From assembly GCF_024297145.1 (NCBI RefSeq), contig NZ_JANCTC010000005.1, positions 295,923-359,922 of the forward strand: DNA of 64,000 nucleotides. The letters run 5' to 3'. This document shows, piece after piece, positions 44,162 through 53,851 of this stretch (positions are counted from its first letter, which is position 1; every line of letters starts with the position of its first letter). Source of the stretch: Mesorhizobium sp. LMG 17147 (GTDB lineage Bacteria > Pseudomonadota > Alphaproteobacteria > Rhizobiales > Rhizobiaceae). The translations under genes and the position numbers were made by a program. The notes beneath the pieces are model-generated. The model was given only the letters and a program-made list of their open reading frames with translations. It was not told the DNA's origin and ran no database searches.

Positions 44162-44842
44162 TCATTCGGTGCGCTGAACCACGGCCACATTCATTGTGCT
44201 TCGCAACCTGAAGCCAATGGACTCGTATAGTCTGATGGCCGTGGCGTTGCTGGCATAGGCGTGAAGATAGGGAACTTCGCCGCGCGCCACTATCCGGTTT
44301 GCCACGAACAGGGACAGCAGCTTGCCTAGGCCACCGCCGCGAAATTCCGGATGTGAGCACACCCCGCTGAGTTCGGTATAGCCAGGTTGCTTCATGCGCT
44401 CGCCGGCCATTGCCACAAGTCTGCCCTCGATTTTCACGCCCCAAAAATCGCCCAGGCTCAGGGCTTCGAGCGTGAATGGGCCAGGCTTGGTGAGCAATGC
44501 CAGGGCGAGCATCTCAGCCGCATCGTCTCGGGTCAAACGTTGCACACGTTGGTCAGACACGGTTTGCAACGGCCGCTCGGCAATCATTTGAACCCCGGCT
44601 GCGGTCGAAGTCGCAAAAAGCCCCGCGGGCAGAGCAATGGCGTCCGACTGAAGCAGGATGACACTCTCGCCCGCGGAGACAAGCTGTTCGAGCGCCCGCA
44701 GGCTTTCGGCGTCGTCGGCGCCCGTGGCGGCGAACGGAACAATCGACGGCCGATACCGCCTGGCGAGGTCATTACCTTGTGCGAACGCCCGATGTCGCGT
44801 CTGAAGCGCGCTCCAGATAGGCCGGTCGAGCAGGTGTTTCAT
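44162..44842 (-). CDS. GNAT-family N-acetyltransferase
   Basis: The protein has 226 residues. The C-terminal half carries the acetyl-CoA site ELSGVCSHPEFRGGGLGKLL and the final ATAIRLYESIGFRLR. The N-terminal half resembles the FR47-like/DUF subgroup. Substrate unknown. Its ATG overlaps the MarR stop as TGATG, so it is probably controlled with it. Confidence 0.9.
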   Translation of the reverse strand: MKHLLDRPIWSALQTRHRAFAQGNDLARRYRPSIVPFAATGADDAESLRALEQLVSAGESVILLQSDAIALPAGLFATSTAAGVQMIAERPLQTVSDQRVQRLTRDDAAEMLALALLTKPGPFTLEALSLGDFWGVKIEGRLVAMAGERMKQPGYTELSGVCSHPEFRGGGLGKLLSLFVANRIVARGEVPYLHAYASNATAIRLYESIGFRLRSTMNVAVVQRTE

Positions 44843-45330
44843 CACGCAGCGCCCTCCGGATTTTTCACTCGACGGTCGAGAGGGGCCGCGGCTAGGCCGT
44901 CCTCGATGGCGGTCAGCTGCTCAAGAAGCGGCCCCGAAAGATCCGCGCACAAATCCGCAACGGCGTTTTCGATGCGCGGCCAGACCTCGCGCTTTGCGAC
45001 ATCGACCAGCCGCCGGCCGTCCCGAGTGAGAGAGACAATCCTGCGCCGCTGGTCATCGGTCGACGGACTAACCTCGAGCAATCCCAATCCGGCCAGAAGC
45101 GAGACGCTTCGCGTTACACCTGGCTGCGCGATGCCAAGCGATTGCGCCAGTTCCCCGACAGGCAGCGGGCCCAGCCTGTCGAGCGCGGCCAGCAGTGGGT
45201 ACTGGCTCGCCTGAACCGGAACATCCAGCCGGTCGAGCAGGCGCTGCGCCTCCGCTTGCAGTTGCTCGCCTATACGCTTCATCCTGCTGCCCAGGCACAA
45301 GAAACCAAGCGATCGTACGACGTCTTCCAT
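44842..45330 (-). CDS. MarR-family regulator
   Basis: A 162-residue winged-helix protein. The recognition helix is AQSLGIAQPGVTRSVSLLAG and the wing DDQRRRIVSLT. It precedes and overlaps the GNAT gene, so it likely represses the pair. The ATG at 45330 has a modest binding site; the frame is open 15 codons further. The AT-rich upstream stretch near 45358-45382 (tatata core) may hold its promoter and operator. Confidence 0.88.
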   Translation of the reverse strand: MEDVVRSLGFLCLGSRMKRIGEQLQAEAQRLLDRLDVPVQASQYPLLAALDRLGPLPVGELAQSLGIAQPGVTRSVSLLAGLGLLEVSPSTDDQRRRIVSLTRDGRRLVDVAKREVWPRIENAVADLCADLSGPLLEQLTAIEDGLAAAPLDRRVKNPEGAA

Positions 45331-45465
45331 ATGCCAATTCCGTCTCGCGAAAAACAATAACATGATATATAACAAAACATGAAGATCAAGGGCATCGACG
45401 CAAGGGCTGCACTCAGCGCTGTTTCCGTTGACTGATAAGGCTGCTTTGCCTGGCGGGCCAGTCGA

Positions 45466-46245
45466 TCAGTTGCGCAGCCGGTAGCCGGTCCTGAAGATCC
45501 AGGCGACGATTGCTATGCAGACGAGCAGGAAAACAACCGTCATGCCGAGGCTGACGCCGACCGAAACGTCGGACTTGCCGTAAAAACTCCAGCGGAACCC
45601 ACTGACCAGGTAGACGACCGGGTTGAACAACGTCACCGTGCGCCAGATGCCCGGCAGCATGTTGATCGAATAGAAGCTGCCGCCGAGGAAGGTCAGCGGC
45701 GTGATGATCAGCAGCGGCACCAGCTGCAGCTGCTCGAAGCTCTTCGCCCAGATGCCGATGATGAAGCCGAACAGGCTGAAGGTCACCGCCGTCAGCACCA
45801 GGAAGGCGAGCATCCAGACCGGATGCTCGATGTGAAGCGGCACGAACAGCGAGGCCGTCGCCAGGATGATCAGGCCAAGCACAATCGACTTTGTCGCCGC
45901 ACCCCCGACATAGGCGATGACGATCTCCAGATAGGACACAGGCGCCGACAGCAATTCGTAGATCGAGCCGACGAATTTCGGAAAATAGATAGCGAAAGAA
46001 GCGTTGGAGATCGACTGCGTCAGCAGCGACAGCATGATCAGCCCCGGCACGATGAAGGCGCCGTAGCTGATGCCGTCGATCTCGGTGATGCGCGAGCCGA
46101 TGGCCGAGCCGAAAACGACGAAATAGAGCGACGTGGAAATGACCGGCGAAACAATGCTCTGCAGCACCGTGCGAAGGGCGCGCGCCATCTCCACCCGATA
46201 GATCGCCCATACCGCATGAAGATTCATGACCGCGCGCGGGTTCAT
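45466..46245 (-). CDS. ABC-2 type transporter permease (YadH-like)
   Basis: The product is 259 residues with six helices. The start [19 protein letters not shown], the [14 protein letters not shown] patch and [16 protein letters not shown] match the YadH/NodJ exporter permease group. Its start overlaps the ATPase stop by 4 bp. The substrate is unknown; it is not a nod-gene context. Confidence 0.9.
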   Translation of the reverse strand: MNPRAVMNLHAVWAIYRVEMARALRTVLQSIVSPVISTSLYFVVFGSAIGSRITEIDGISYGAFIVPGLIMLSLLTQSISNASFAIYFPKFVGSIYELLSAPVSYLEIVIAYVGGAATKSIVLGLIILATASLFVPLHIEHPVWMLAFLVLTAVTFSLFGFIIGIWAKSFEQLQLVPLLIITPLTFLGGSFYSINMLPGIWRTVTLFNPVVYLVSGFRWSFYGKSDVSVGVSLGMTVVFLLVCIAIVAWIFRTGYRLRN

Positions 46246-47168
46246 GCCGGTTTCCTCACCAGATTGACGAAGATCTCCTCAAGCGAGCTGTTTTCCGTAT
46301 CGATGTCGCGGAACTGGATGCCGGCCGCCTCGAGCTCGCGGATCAACGAGGCGACGCCCGGCCGTTCGCTCTGGTTGTCATAAGTATAGGTCAGCTGCCC
46401 GCCATCCGGCGAAAGCTCCAGCGCGTAGCGCGAAAAGGCGTCGGGAACGGTGGCCAGGGGACTGCGCAGTTCCAGCACAAGCCGCTTGCGGCCGAGCTTG
46501 CGCATCAGCTCGGCCTTGTCCTCGACCAGCACGATCTCGCCGCGGTTGATGACGCCGACGCGGTTGGCCATCGCCTCCGCTTCTTCGATGTAGTGCGTGG
46601 TCAGGATGATGGTGACGCCGTCTTCGCGCAGCCGGCGCACCATCGCCCACATGTCCTGGCGCAGCTCGACATCGACGCCTGCCGTCGGTTCGTCGAGGAA
46701 CAGGATGCGCGGCTCGTGCGACAACGCCTTGGCAATCATCAGCCGGCGCTTCATGCCGCCGGACAGCGTGATCGCCTTGGCGTCCTTCTTGTCCCAGAGC
46801 GACAGGTCGCGCAGCACTTTTTCGACGAACGCCTTGTCCGCCGGTTTGCCGAACAGGCCGCGGCTATAATTGACCGTCGCCCACACGCTCTCGAAGGCGT
46901 CGATGGTCAGTTCCTGCGGCACCAGCCCGATCAGGCTGCGCGCCGCGCGGTAGTCGCGGTTGATGTCATGGCCGTCGACGGTGACGGAACCCGACGAGCG
47001 GTTGACGATGCCGCAGACGATCGAGATCAGCGTCGTCTTGCCGGCGCCGTTCGGCCCGAGCAGCGCAAAGATCTCGCCGCGCACTATATCGAGATTGATC
47101 TCCTTCAGCGCCTTGAAGCCGGTGGCGTAGGTCTTGGTGACCCCGGAAATCGAGATGATCGGCTGCAT
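46242..47168 (-). CDS. ABC transporter ATP-binding protein (YadG-like)
   Basis: The protein has 308 residues. It has Walker [11 protein letters not shown]-loop [12 protein letters not shown], signature [12 protein letters not shown], Walker [13 protein letters not shown] and the switch HYIEEAE. The C-terminal extension is of the YadG/CcmA exporter type. The ATG at 47168 starts at the family position; upstream codons are ignored. It forms a two-gene exporter with the permease and is divergent from the bd oxidase. Confidence 0.92.
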   Translation of the reverse strand: MQPIISISGVTKTYATGFKALKEINLDIVRGEIFALLGPNGAGKTTLISIVCGIVNRSSGSVTVDGHDINRDYRAARSLIGLVPQELTIDAFESVWATVNYSRGLFGKPADKAFVEKVLRDLSLWDKKDAKAITLSGGMKRRLMIAKALSHEPRILFLDEPTAGVDVELRQDMWAMVRRLREDGVTIILTTHYIEEAEAMANRVGVINRGEIVLVEDKAELMRKLGRKRLVLELRSPLATVPDAFSRYALELSPDGGQLTYTYDNQSERPGVASLIRELEAAGIQFRDIDTENSSLEEIFVNLVRKPA

Positions 47169-47430
47169 GGCTGAAAACGGCTGCTTGAAACAGAGTTGTT
47201 GATTTAATCCGCTGAATGTCGGTTCGCAAACCCGGATGTCAATGCCGCTCCTGACAGTTCTGGACATCGAGGTTCGCCGGAATAGGCGACACCTGGCCGA
47301 TCGTCCAGCCAAATCCAGGCAAAAACAGATTCACCGACACTGCGGCGTTCCGCCTCGCGGCGGGACGCCGCTTTGACCGTCCCGCGCATGAAGCCTATCC
47401 TTGTACAAACAAGCAGCAGCCGGAGCCGCC

Positions 47431-48804
47431 ATGGACCCGCTCATTCTGTCGCGCATTCAGTTCGGCGCGAACATTTCGTTCCACATCCTGTTCCCGGCGA
47501 TCACCATCGCGCTCGGCTGGGTGCTGCTGTTCTTCAAGCTCCGCTACAACGCGACAGGCGATTCGGCCTGGATGCGCGCTTATTTCACCTGGGTTAAGGT
47601 ATTCGCGCTGTCCTTCGCCATGGGCGTGGTTTCCGGCGTCACCATGAGTTTTCAGTTCGGCACCAACTGGCCGGGCTATATGGAGACGGTCGGCAACATT
47701 GCCGGCCCGCTGCTGGCCTACGAGATCCTGACCGCCTTTTTCCTCGAGGCGGCGTTCCTCGGCATCATGCTGTTCGGCTTCCGCCGCGTCTCGAACCGCG
47801 TCCATACGCTGGCGACGGTGCTGGTGGCCGGCGGCACCACCTTGTCCGCCTTCTGGATCATCGCACTCAATTCGTGGATGCAGACGCCGGCCGGCTTCGA
47901 GATGCGCGATGGTGTAGCGCACGCCACCGACTGGTGGGCCGTTGTCTTCAACCCGTCCATGCCCTACCGGCTCGTCCATATGCTGCTTGCTTCGGGGCTG
48001 ACCGTCTCGTTCCTGATCGCCGGCCTGTCGGCGCTGCGCTATCTCTACGGCGATCGTTCGGAATCGATGTGGAAGGCGCTGCGCACCGGCGTCTTCACCG
48101 CCGCGATCCTGATCCCGATCCAGATCTTCGCCGGCGACCAGCACGGCCTCAACACGCTGGAACACCAGCCGCAGAAGATCGCCGCCATGGAGGCCAACTG
48201 GAACACCGGTCCCAACGTGCCGCTGGTGCTGTTTGCGCTTCCCGATGAAGCGGCGAGCGAGAACAGGTTCGAGCTCACCATTCCCGACGGCGCCAGCCTC
48301 ATCCTCAGGCACAGCGCCGGCGGCGTCGTGCCGGGGCTGAACGATTATGCCGGCAACCATCCGCCGGTATTTCCGGTGTTCTGGGGCTTTCGCATCATGG
48401 TCGGCACAGGCCTCCTTATGCTCGCCGTCTCCTGGTCGGCGGCCTTCTTCCTCAAGCGCCGCCACAGCCTGCCCAAGCCGCTGGCGCTCGTCATGGTGCC
48501 GATGGCGCTGTCCGGCTGGCTGGCGACGCTGGCCGGCTGGTATACCACTGAGATCGGCCGCCAGCCCTGGCTGGTCACCGGCGTGCTGCGTACCGCCGAT
48601 GCTGTCGGGCCGGTCGCCGGCAGCCATGTCGCGCTGTCGCTCGCGGTCTACCTCATCCTCTACGTGCTGCTCTTGGTCGCCTATCTCAGCGTGTTGGTGC
48701 ATCTGGCATTGAAGGCGGCGAAGGATGGAGACACCTCGCCGCTGCCGGGCGTCATGAACAGGCCGCTGTCGCAGCCGGTTGCGCAACCAGGAGAAACATC
48801 ATGA
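47431..48804 (+). CDS. cydA: Cytochrome bd-type ubiquinol oxidase subunit I (CioA-like)
   Basis: The protein has 457 residues. The N-terminal SRIQFGANISFHILFPAIT holds a heme-ligand His. GVTMSFQFGTNWPGY and GRQPWLVTGVLRT are typical of the family. The periplasmic Q-loop is short, as in cyanide-insensitive oxidases (CioA), not E. coli CydA. It oxidises quinol and reduces O2 to water with high affinity. GGAG precedes the ATG. Confidence 0.95.
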   Translation: MDPLILSRIQFGANISFHILFPAITIALGWVLLFFKLRYNATGDSAWMRAYFTWVKVFALSFAMGVVSGVTMSFQFGTNWPGYMETVGNIAGPLLAYEILTAFFLEAAFLGIMLFGFRRVSNRVHTLATVLVAGGTTLSAFWIIALNSWMQTPAGFEMRDGVAHATDWWAVVFNPSMPYRLVHMLLASGLTVSFLIAGLSALRYLYGDRSESMWKALRTGVFTAAILIPIQIFAGDQHGLNTLEHQPQKIAAMEANWNTGPNVPLVLFALPDEAASENRFELTIPDGASLILRHSAGGVVPGLNDYAGNHPPVFPVFWGFRIMVGTGLLMLAVSWSAAFFLKRRHSLPKPLALVMVPMALSGWLATLAGWYTTEIGRQPWLVTGVLRTADAVGPVAGSHVALSLAVYLILYVLLLVAYLSVLVHLALKAAKDGDTSPLPGVMNRPLSQPVAQPGETS

Positions 48805-49805
48805 GCTTCGACTGGCCGACCCTGCTGCCTCTGATCTTCGCCGGGCTGATGGGCTTCGCCATCCTGATCTACGTCATTCTCGACGGCTTCGATCTCGGCA
48901 TCGGCATCCTGTTCGCCGCAGCCGAAGGCACCGAACAGGATACGATGATCGCCGCCATCGGCCCGTTCTGGGACGCCAACGAGACCTGGCTGGTGCTGGC
49001 GGTCGGCCTGCTGCTGGTCGCCTTCCCGCTGGCGCACGGCACGATCCTGACCGCGCTCTACATTCCGGTTTTCGTGCTGCTGGTCGGCTTGATCCTGCGC
49101 GGCGTCGCCTTCGATTTCCGCGCCAAGGTGCCGGCCGGCAGGAAGCACCGCTGGAACCGCATCTTCTTCCTCGGCTCGATCATCGCTTCGCTGGCGCAAG
49201 GTTATATGCTCGGCGTCTATGTGCTCGGCCTCGACGTCGGCCCTGGCGGCATGGCGTTCGGCGCGCTGGTGGCGCTCTGCCTTGCCGCGGCCTACGCGGC
49301 GATGGGCGCGGCCTGGGTCATCTATAAGACCGAAGGCGATCTGCAGAAGAAGGCGGTGCTGTGGCTGCGCACGACGCTGGTGCTGACCGCGCTCGGCATG
49401 GTCGCGGTATCGCTGGCCACGCCCTTTGCCAGCGCGCGCATCTTCGACAAATGGTTCGTCTGGCCGGCCATGCTCTATTTGTCACCGCTGCCGATCCTGT
49501 CGGCAGTGCTGTTCCTGTGGCTGTGGCGCCAGACCTTCCATCTGCCGAAACCCGGCGACCGCCACGCGCTGCTCCCGTTCCTGACATTGGCCGCGATCTT
49601 CACGCTCGGCTTTGCCGGCCTCGCCTGGTCTTTCTACCCCTTCGTGGTGCCCGACCGGCTGACCATCTGGCAGGCTGCTTCGGCACCCGAAAGCCTGGCT
49701 GTCATCCTGGTCGGCACGGCCGTCGTGCTGCCGATCATCATCTTCTATTCGTTCTTTGCCTACCGGGTGTTCGCCGGCAAGGCGACGGATCTGACCTATG
49801 ACTGA
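48801..49805 (+). CDS. cydB: Cytochrome bd-type ubiquinol oxidase subunit II
   Basis: The product is 334 residues with about eight helices. The start is typical (PLIFAGLMGFAILIYVILDG, then FDLGIGILF), followed by WDANETWLVL and the C-terminal YSFFAYRVF. It overlaps cydA by 4 bp (ATGA). No cydX-like short frame is evident after it. It completes the oxidase, which would support growth at low oxygen or under cyanide or NO stress. Confidence 0.95.
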   Translation: MSFDWPTLLPLIFAGLMGFAILIYVILDGFDLGIGILFAAAEGTEQDTMIAAIGPFWDANETWLVLAVGLLLVAFPLAHGTILTALYIPVFVLLVGLILRGVAFDFRAKVPAGRKHRWNRIFFLGSIIASLAQGYMLGVYVLGLDVGPGGMAFGALVALCLAAAYAAMGAAWVIYKTEGDLQKKAVLWLRTTLVLTALGMVAVSLATPFASARIFDKWFVWPAMLYLSPLPILSAVLFLWLWRQTFHLPKPGDRHALLPFLTLAAIFTLGFAGLAWSFYPFVVPDRLTIWQAASAPESLAVILVGTAVVLPIIIFYSFFAYRVFAGKATDLTYD

Positions 49806-49908
49806 CCGGCATCGCCGTCGCCGCCTGAAACAGAATATTCATCTTCAAGCGGAATAACCTTCTCTGGCCGGCCGAGCAGAATTCGCCGGCATCAAGAAGG
49901 GCGATGCA

Positions 49909-52458
49909 ATGACCCCCTTTTTTGCGGCAGGACAGGATCGGCTGCTGCTTTTGCTGATCCGGACGGTCGCGCTGATCGGCGCACTCGCGCTTGCCGGCCT
50001 GCTGCCGGCCATGCCGCAGGCGCATGCCCAGGACGCGGCCAACTGGACCGGCGTGTGGGACACGAAGTGGCGCGGCGGCGGCGCCCAGATCAAGTTCGAG
50101 CAGACCGGCGCCGACGTTAAGGGCGTCTACCCGCTTTATAACGGCCGTATCGAGGCAAAGGCCGAAGGCGACAAGCTTGTCGGCCACTGGTTCGAAGGCG
50201 ACCGCCAGGGCGCCTTCACTTTCGTCCAATCGCCTGACGGCGGCAGCTTCATGGGCCGCTTCGATGCCGCCACCGCCGAATGGTGGACAGGTGTGCGCGT
50301 CAGCGCCGTCGAGGACGTGCGTGTCGACCAGTCGAGCCCGATGAGCACCATGCGCTCGTTCCTGCAGACGATGAACGAGAGCGGCGCCGACAACGTGCCG
50401 CGCGCCACCGGCGGCGGCATGGGTCTTGCCGGTCTGGCGGCGGGTCTCGTCGACGTCACCGAGGCCGACCGCGGCGGCCTCAACATGCCCGATTACACCA
50501 AGCTGCTGTTCACCGTCATCGACAACGCGACGTTCCGTCTGTGGAGCCTGCCGCATGACGCGATTGCCGGCGACGAGGTGACGGCGACGCTGCCGCAATA
50601 CGGCACCAGGGTCTCCTTCGCCGTCACTTTTCGCCGCAAGAATGGCGACTGGTTCATCGTCGGGCCGCCACTTGGCGAGCTCCAGGCAAAGCTCGCCGAA
50701 TTCCAGGAAGCGCGTGGCGAAGCCATCGACATGGTCGACGATCCGAGCAGGCTCGCCTCGCCGCGCGACACGTTCAAGGTGCTGTTGAGCGGCCTCACCG
50801 AAGCCGGCGACCCGGCCCAGGCGGCGCTCGACCTGCGCAACTACAGTCAGGCCGTGCGCGGCGACGAGGCGTTCCTGCTCGAGCGCTATCTCAAAAAGGT
50901 CATCGACCGCATCGGCTACGTCTATTGGCAGGAGATCCCCGACGATCCGAAGAGCAACACCCCCTTCGTCTATTTCGAGCATCCCGCCGGCAACATCGTC
51001 ATCGGCCCGGTCGAGACCGACCCCGACGGCACCGGCAAGCGCAAGATCTGGCAGTTCACGCCCGAGACGCTCGCCCACATCCGCGCGCTCTACGCCGACG
51101 TCGAAGACGTGCCGGTGGCGCCGGAATTCGCCGCCTTCGCCAGCACCGACCCGTTCTTCATCGCCCGTGGCCTCGCCCGCGAGATCAGCCCCGGCCTGCT
51201 CACCCGCGCCGGCCCGATGGAGCACTGGCAATGGTGGATGCTCGGCCTTGCCGCACTGGCCGGCATCGTCTTCGGCTTCATCGCCAATGCGCTGATTTCC
51301 TTGTTTGTGCGAAGGACGGACAGCCCGGCCTTCTTCCGCATCGTCGAATGGGCGGTGCGCTCGATCGTGCTTGGCTTCTTCCTGCTGTTGACGCTGCGCC
51401 CGCTCGGTCTGCCGCAAGTGGTCGCCGCTCCGGTCAAGGCAATCGCCTGGAGCCTGATCGTGATCGGCGCCGTGCCGGTGGTCTGGCACCTGATCGGCAA
51501 GGTCGCCGACCATTACCGCGGACTGTGGCAGGTGCCCGGCTATCACGACACGCTGATTTCGCTGTCCACCGGTGTGGCGCGCGTCGCCGTGCTGGTTATC
51601 GCCTTCCTGCTGTTGGCCGAAGTGCTCGCCATCCCCTACGAAGGCGTCATCGCCGGTCTCGGCATCGGCGGTCTGGCGGTGGCGCTGGCCGCGCAGCCGA
51701 CGTTGCAGAACTTCCTCTCCGGCCTGACGCTCTATGCCGACCGGCCGGTAAGCGTCGGCGACTTCTGCAAGTTCGGCGACCAGTCCGGCACGATCGAGCA
51801 TATCGGCATGCGCTCGACGCGCATCAGGTCCCTCGACCGCACCATCATCTCGGTGCCGAACTCGGATTTCGCCGGCATGCAGATCGAGAACTACGCCCAT
51901 CGCGACCGCACCCGGTTCGCGACGACGCTGCAGCTGCGCTACGAGACCACGCCCGATCAGCTGCGTTACGTCCTGGCCGAGCTGCGCAAGCTGCTGATTG
52001 CCCATCCGCGCGTTATCGATGAGCCGTGCCGCGTGCGCTTTGCCGGCTTCGGCGCCTATTCGCTCGATATCGACGTGTTCACTTATATTAAAACCGCCGA
52101 CGTGGCCGATTTTCAAGCCGTCCGCGAGGACATCCTGTTGTCCATGATCAACATCATGGATGATGCCGGCGCGCAGTTCGCCTTCCCTTCGTCACTGGAA
52201 TACAGAGCCACCGACCTTCCGGTCGACGACGAAAAACGCATCGCCGCGGAGAAAAGAGTCGGCGATTGGCGCGAGGCGCAAAATCTGCCTTTCCCCGACT
52301 TCAGCCAGATCGACAAATTCGCCCTCAACAACACGCTTGCCTACCCGCCTGAGGGCTCGGCCCATTATCGCGAGACAGAGCCCGACCCGGACTCGGCCGA
52401 GGCAAAGGCGACGCTGGAGAAAGTGCGCTGGAGCCTGCCCTGGAAAAAGGGCACTTAG
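49909..52458 (+). CDS. Large MscS-family mechanosensitive channel
   Basis: The product is 849 residues. A signal peptide ends near residue 41. The first ~400 residues form a periplasmic domain. Then come about five helices and the MscS core: pore helix GLGIGGLAVALAAQPTLQNF and beta-domain GDFCKFGDQSGTIEHIG with RTIISVPNSDFAGMQIENY. It opens on membrane tension to release solutes in hypo-osmotic shock. The long N-terminal domain is unlike MscK and could sense the envelope. Confidence 0.92.
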   Translation: MTPFFAAGQDRLLLLLIRTVALIGALALAGLLPAMPQAHAQDAANWTGVWDTKWRGGGAQIKFEQTGADVKGVYPLYNGRIEAKAEGDKLVGHWFEGDRQGAFTFVQSPDGGSFMGRFDAATAEWWTGVRVSAVEDVRVDQSSPMSTMRSFLQTMNESGADNVPRATGGGMGLAGLAAGLVDVTEADRGGLNMPDYTKLLFTVIDNATFRLWSLPHDAIAGDEVTATLPQYGTRVSFAVTFRRKNGDWFIVGPPLGELQAKLAEFQEARGEAIDMVDDPSRLASPRDTFKVLLSGLTEAGDPAQAALDLRNYSQAVRGDEAFLLERYLKKVIDRIGYVYWQEIPDDPKSNTPFVYFEHPAGNIVIGPVETDPDGTGKRKIWQFTPETLAHIRALYADVEDVPVAPEFAAFASTDPFFIARGLAREISPGLLTRAGPMEHWQWWMLGLAALAGIVFGFIANALISLFVRRTDSPAFFRIVEWAVRSIVLGFFLLLTLRPLGLPQVVAAPVKAIAWSLIVIGAVPVVWHLIGKVADHYRGLWQVPGYHDTLISLSTGVARVAVLVIAFLLLAEVLAIPYEGVIAGLGIGGLAVALAAQPTLQNFLSGLTLYADRPVSVGDFCKFGDQSGTIEHIGMRSTRIRSLDRTIISVPNSDFAGMQIENYAHRDRTRFATTLQLRYETTPDQLRYVLAELRKLLIAHPRVIDEPCRVRFAGFGAYSLDIDVFTYIKTADVADFQAVREDILLSMINIMDDAGAQFAFPSSLEYRATDLPVDDEKRIAAEKRVGDWREAQNLPFPDFSQIDKFALNNTLAYPPEGSAHYRETEPDPDSAEAKATLEKVRWSLPWKKGT

Positions 52459-52459
52459 T

Positions 52460-52620
52460 AATCTCCCCCCTTGAGGGGGAGATGTCGCTGAAGGCGACAG
52501 AGGGGGTCGCCGCGCGTGGAGCGCCAACTTCGTCTTTCCTCGACATACCGGCCGCGTCGCGCCAACCGAACCGACCCCCTCTGGCCTGCCGGCCATCTCC
52601 CCCTCGAGGGGGGAGATTAC
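52460..52620. repeat. Palindromic intergenic repeat, family A, copy 1
   Basis: About 160 bp bounded by inverted arms (aatctcccccc-ttgaggggg at the left; ccccctcgaggggggagatt at the right). Inside are agagggggtcgcc and ccgaccccctctgg, again mutually inverted. The same arrangement recurs at 59489, 60353, 61372 (partial) and 63548. It fills the gap between the MscS and msrA genes. Confidence 0.85.
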
Positions 52621-52632
52621 CTCCCCCCAAGC

Positions 52633-53361
52633 TCAGCTCTTGTTGGCGGCCAGCACCAGCACCGGCTTTTCGCTGTAGAGGTTGGGGAACAGCCGCTTCA
52701 GGTTCTCGACCTTGGGCAAATCATTGTAGACGATATAGGGATAGGTCGGGTTGAGCGTGAGAAAGTCCTGGTGGTAGTCCTCGGCCGGATAGAAGCTCTT
52801 GCCGGTCTCCAGCGTCGTCACGATCGGCCTAGGAAACACCTTGGCCTTGTCGAGCTGGGCGATATAGCTTTCGGCGATCTTTTTCTGCGTGTCGTTTTCA
52901 GCAAAGATCGTCGAACGGTACTGTGTGCCGCTGTCCGGCCCCTGGTAGTTCAGTTGCGTCGGATTGTGCGCCACCGAGAAATACACCTGCAGCAGCTGGC
53001 CGTAAGTAACCTTGGACGGCTCGTAGGTGATCTCGACGGATTCGGCATGGCCCGTCCGGCTGGTGCCGACCATTTCATAGACGGCCGTGTCCTTGTCGCC
53101 GCCGGCATAGCCGGAGACGGCGCTGGTGACGCCCTTGACGTGCTGGAACACGCCTTGCACACCCCAGAAACAGCCGCCGGCGAAGACCGCCTTTTCGGTG
53201 CCGGCGGTGGCCTTCTCGTCCATTGCCGGCGGCGGGATCACCACCGCGTCTTCGGCCGAGACTGCCGGGGTCTGCCAGAATACGGCGGCGGCGGCCGTGA
53301 GGATGAGCGCGGCAGCTGCTGCTTTTGCGAAAATCGACGATCGTTTCACGGCTGCGGTCAT
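52633..53361 (-). CDS. msrA: Exported peptide methionine sulfoxide reductase MsrA
   Basis: The protein has 242 residues. A membrane/signal segment covers about 10-36, then the MsrA core: GGCFWGVQG with the catalytic Cys, GYAGGD, GHAESVEI and YHQDF. It reduces methionine-S-sulfoxide in proteins. The only cysteine is the catalytic one, so it needs an outside thiol to recycle. It is the last of three co-directional genes for exported proteins; the DUF1223 protein two genes upstream has a CxxC motif that could serve. Confidence 0.93.
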   Translation of the reverse strand: MTAAVKRSSIFAKAAAAALILTAAAAVFWQTPAVSAEDAVVIPPPAMDEKATAGTEKAVFAGGCFWGVQGVFQHVKGVTSAVSGYAGGDKDTAVYEMVGTSRTGHAESVEITYEPSKVTYGQLLQVYFSVAHNPTQLNYQGPDSGTQYRSTIFAENDTQKKIAESYIAQLDKAKVFPRPIVTTLETGKSFYPAEDYHQDFLTLNPTYPYIVYNDLPKVENLKRLFPNLYSEKPVLVLAANKS

Positions 53362-53437
53362 GTCTGATCTCCCATGATGTGGTGTGGATTATACGACGGA
53401 TAGGTCCGCCGGGCTCTCACATTGCTGTGCGCATCGC

Positions 53438-53773
53438 CTATTTGGCCGGAGCCATGGCATCGCAGGCCTTGGTCGCCTCCGCCTTCTTCATGGCGTCCGT
53501 CTCGGCGTCGGCCTTGTTCATGCAGTCGGCCTTCATCGGATGTGTCGCCTTCATCGCGGTCGTAGCCATCGCGTCAGCCGCCATGGCGCCGGCCGGCTTC
53601 ATTGCGTCCGTTGCCGGCTTCATGGCGCCCGTTGCCGGCTTCATGGCGTTTGTCGCCATCGCCGGCTTCATCGCATCTTCGGCCCGCGCCGCGCCTCCTG
53701 CGAACAGCGCCGCCGAGCAAAGTGCGAAGGCGAGTGCCGCCAGGGTCGGGCGATTGGTCAAACGATTGGTCAT
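53438..53773 (-). CDS. Exported methionine-rich MXKDX-repeat-type protein
   Basis: A 111-residue protein: signal peptide (about 1-31, ending ARAE), then a low-complexity mature part of about 80 residues with 12 methionines in units such as DAMKPA and TGAMKPA. Two cysteines lie near the C-terminus (ADCMNK, KACDAM). The spacing is like the pentapeptide MXKDX repeat family. AGGAG precedes the ATG. Copper binding or a methionine oxidation sink are possible roles. Confidence 0.85.
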   Translation of the reverse strand: MTNRLTNRPTLAALAFALCSAALFAGGAARAEDAMKPAMATNAMKPATGAMKPATDAMKPAGAMAADAMATTAMKATHPMKADCMNKADAETDAMKKAEATKACDAMAPAK

Positions 53774-53851
53774 GATGATCTCCTAGGGTTTGGCAGGGGT
53801 TGGCGGCATGCGGCGGCGCCGCTGCGCGTTGGGGGAATTTCGCGCGGGTTT

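Noticed and set aside
47169..47430. FNR/Anr box ahead of the bd oxidase genes
   Set aside because: Only a TTGAT half-site is visible; the second half does not match.
49738..52116. A 792-codon open frame on the minus strand
   Set aside because: It lies antisense to the MscS gene and shows no domain; it is a by-product of G+C-rich codon usage.
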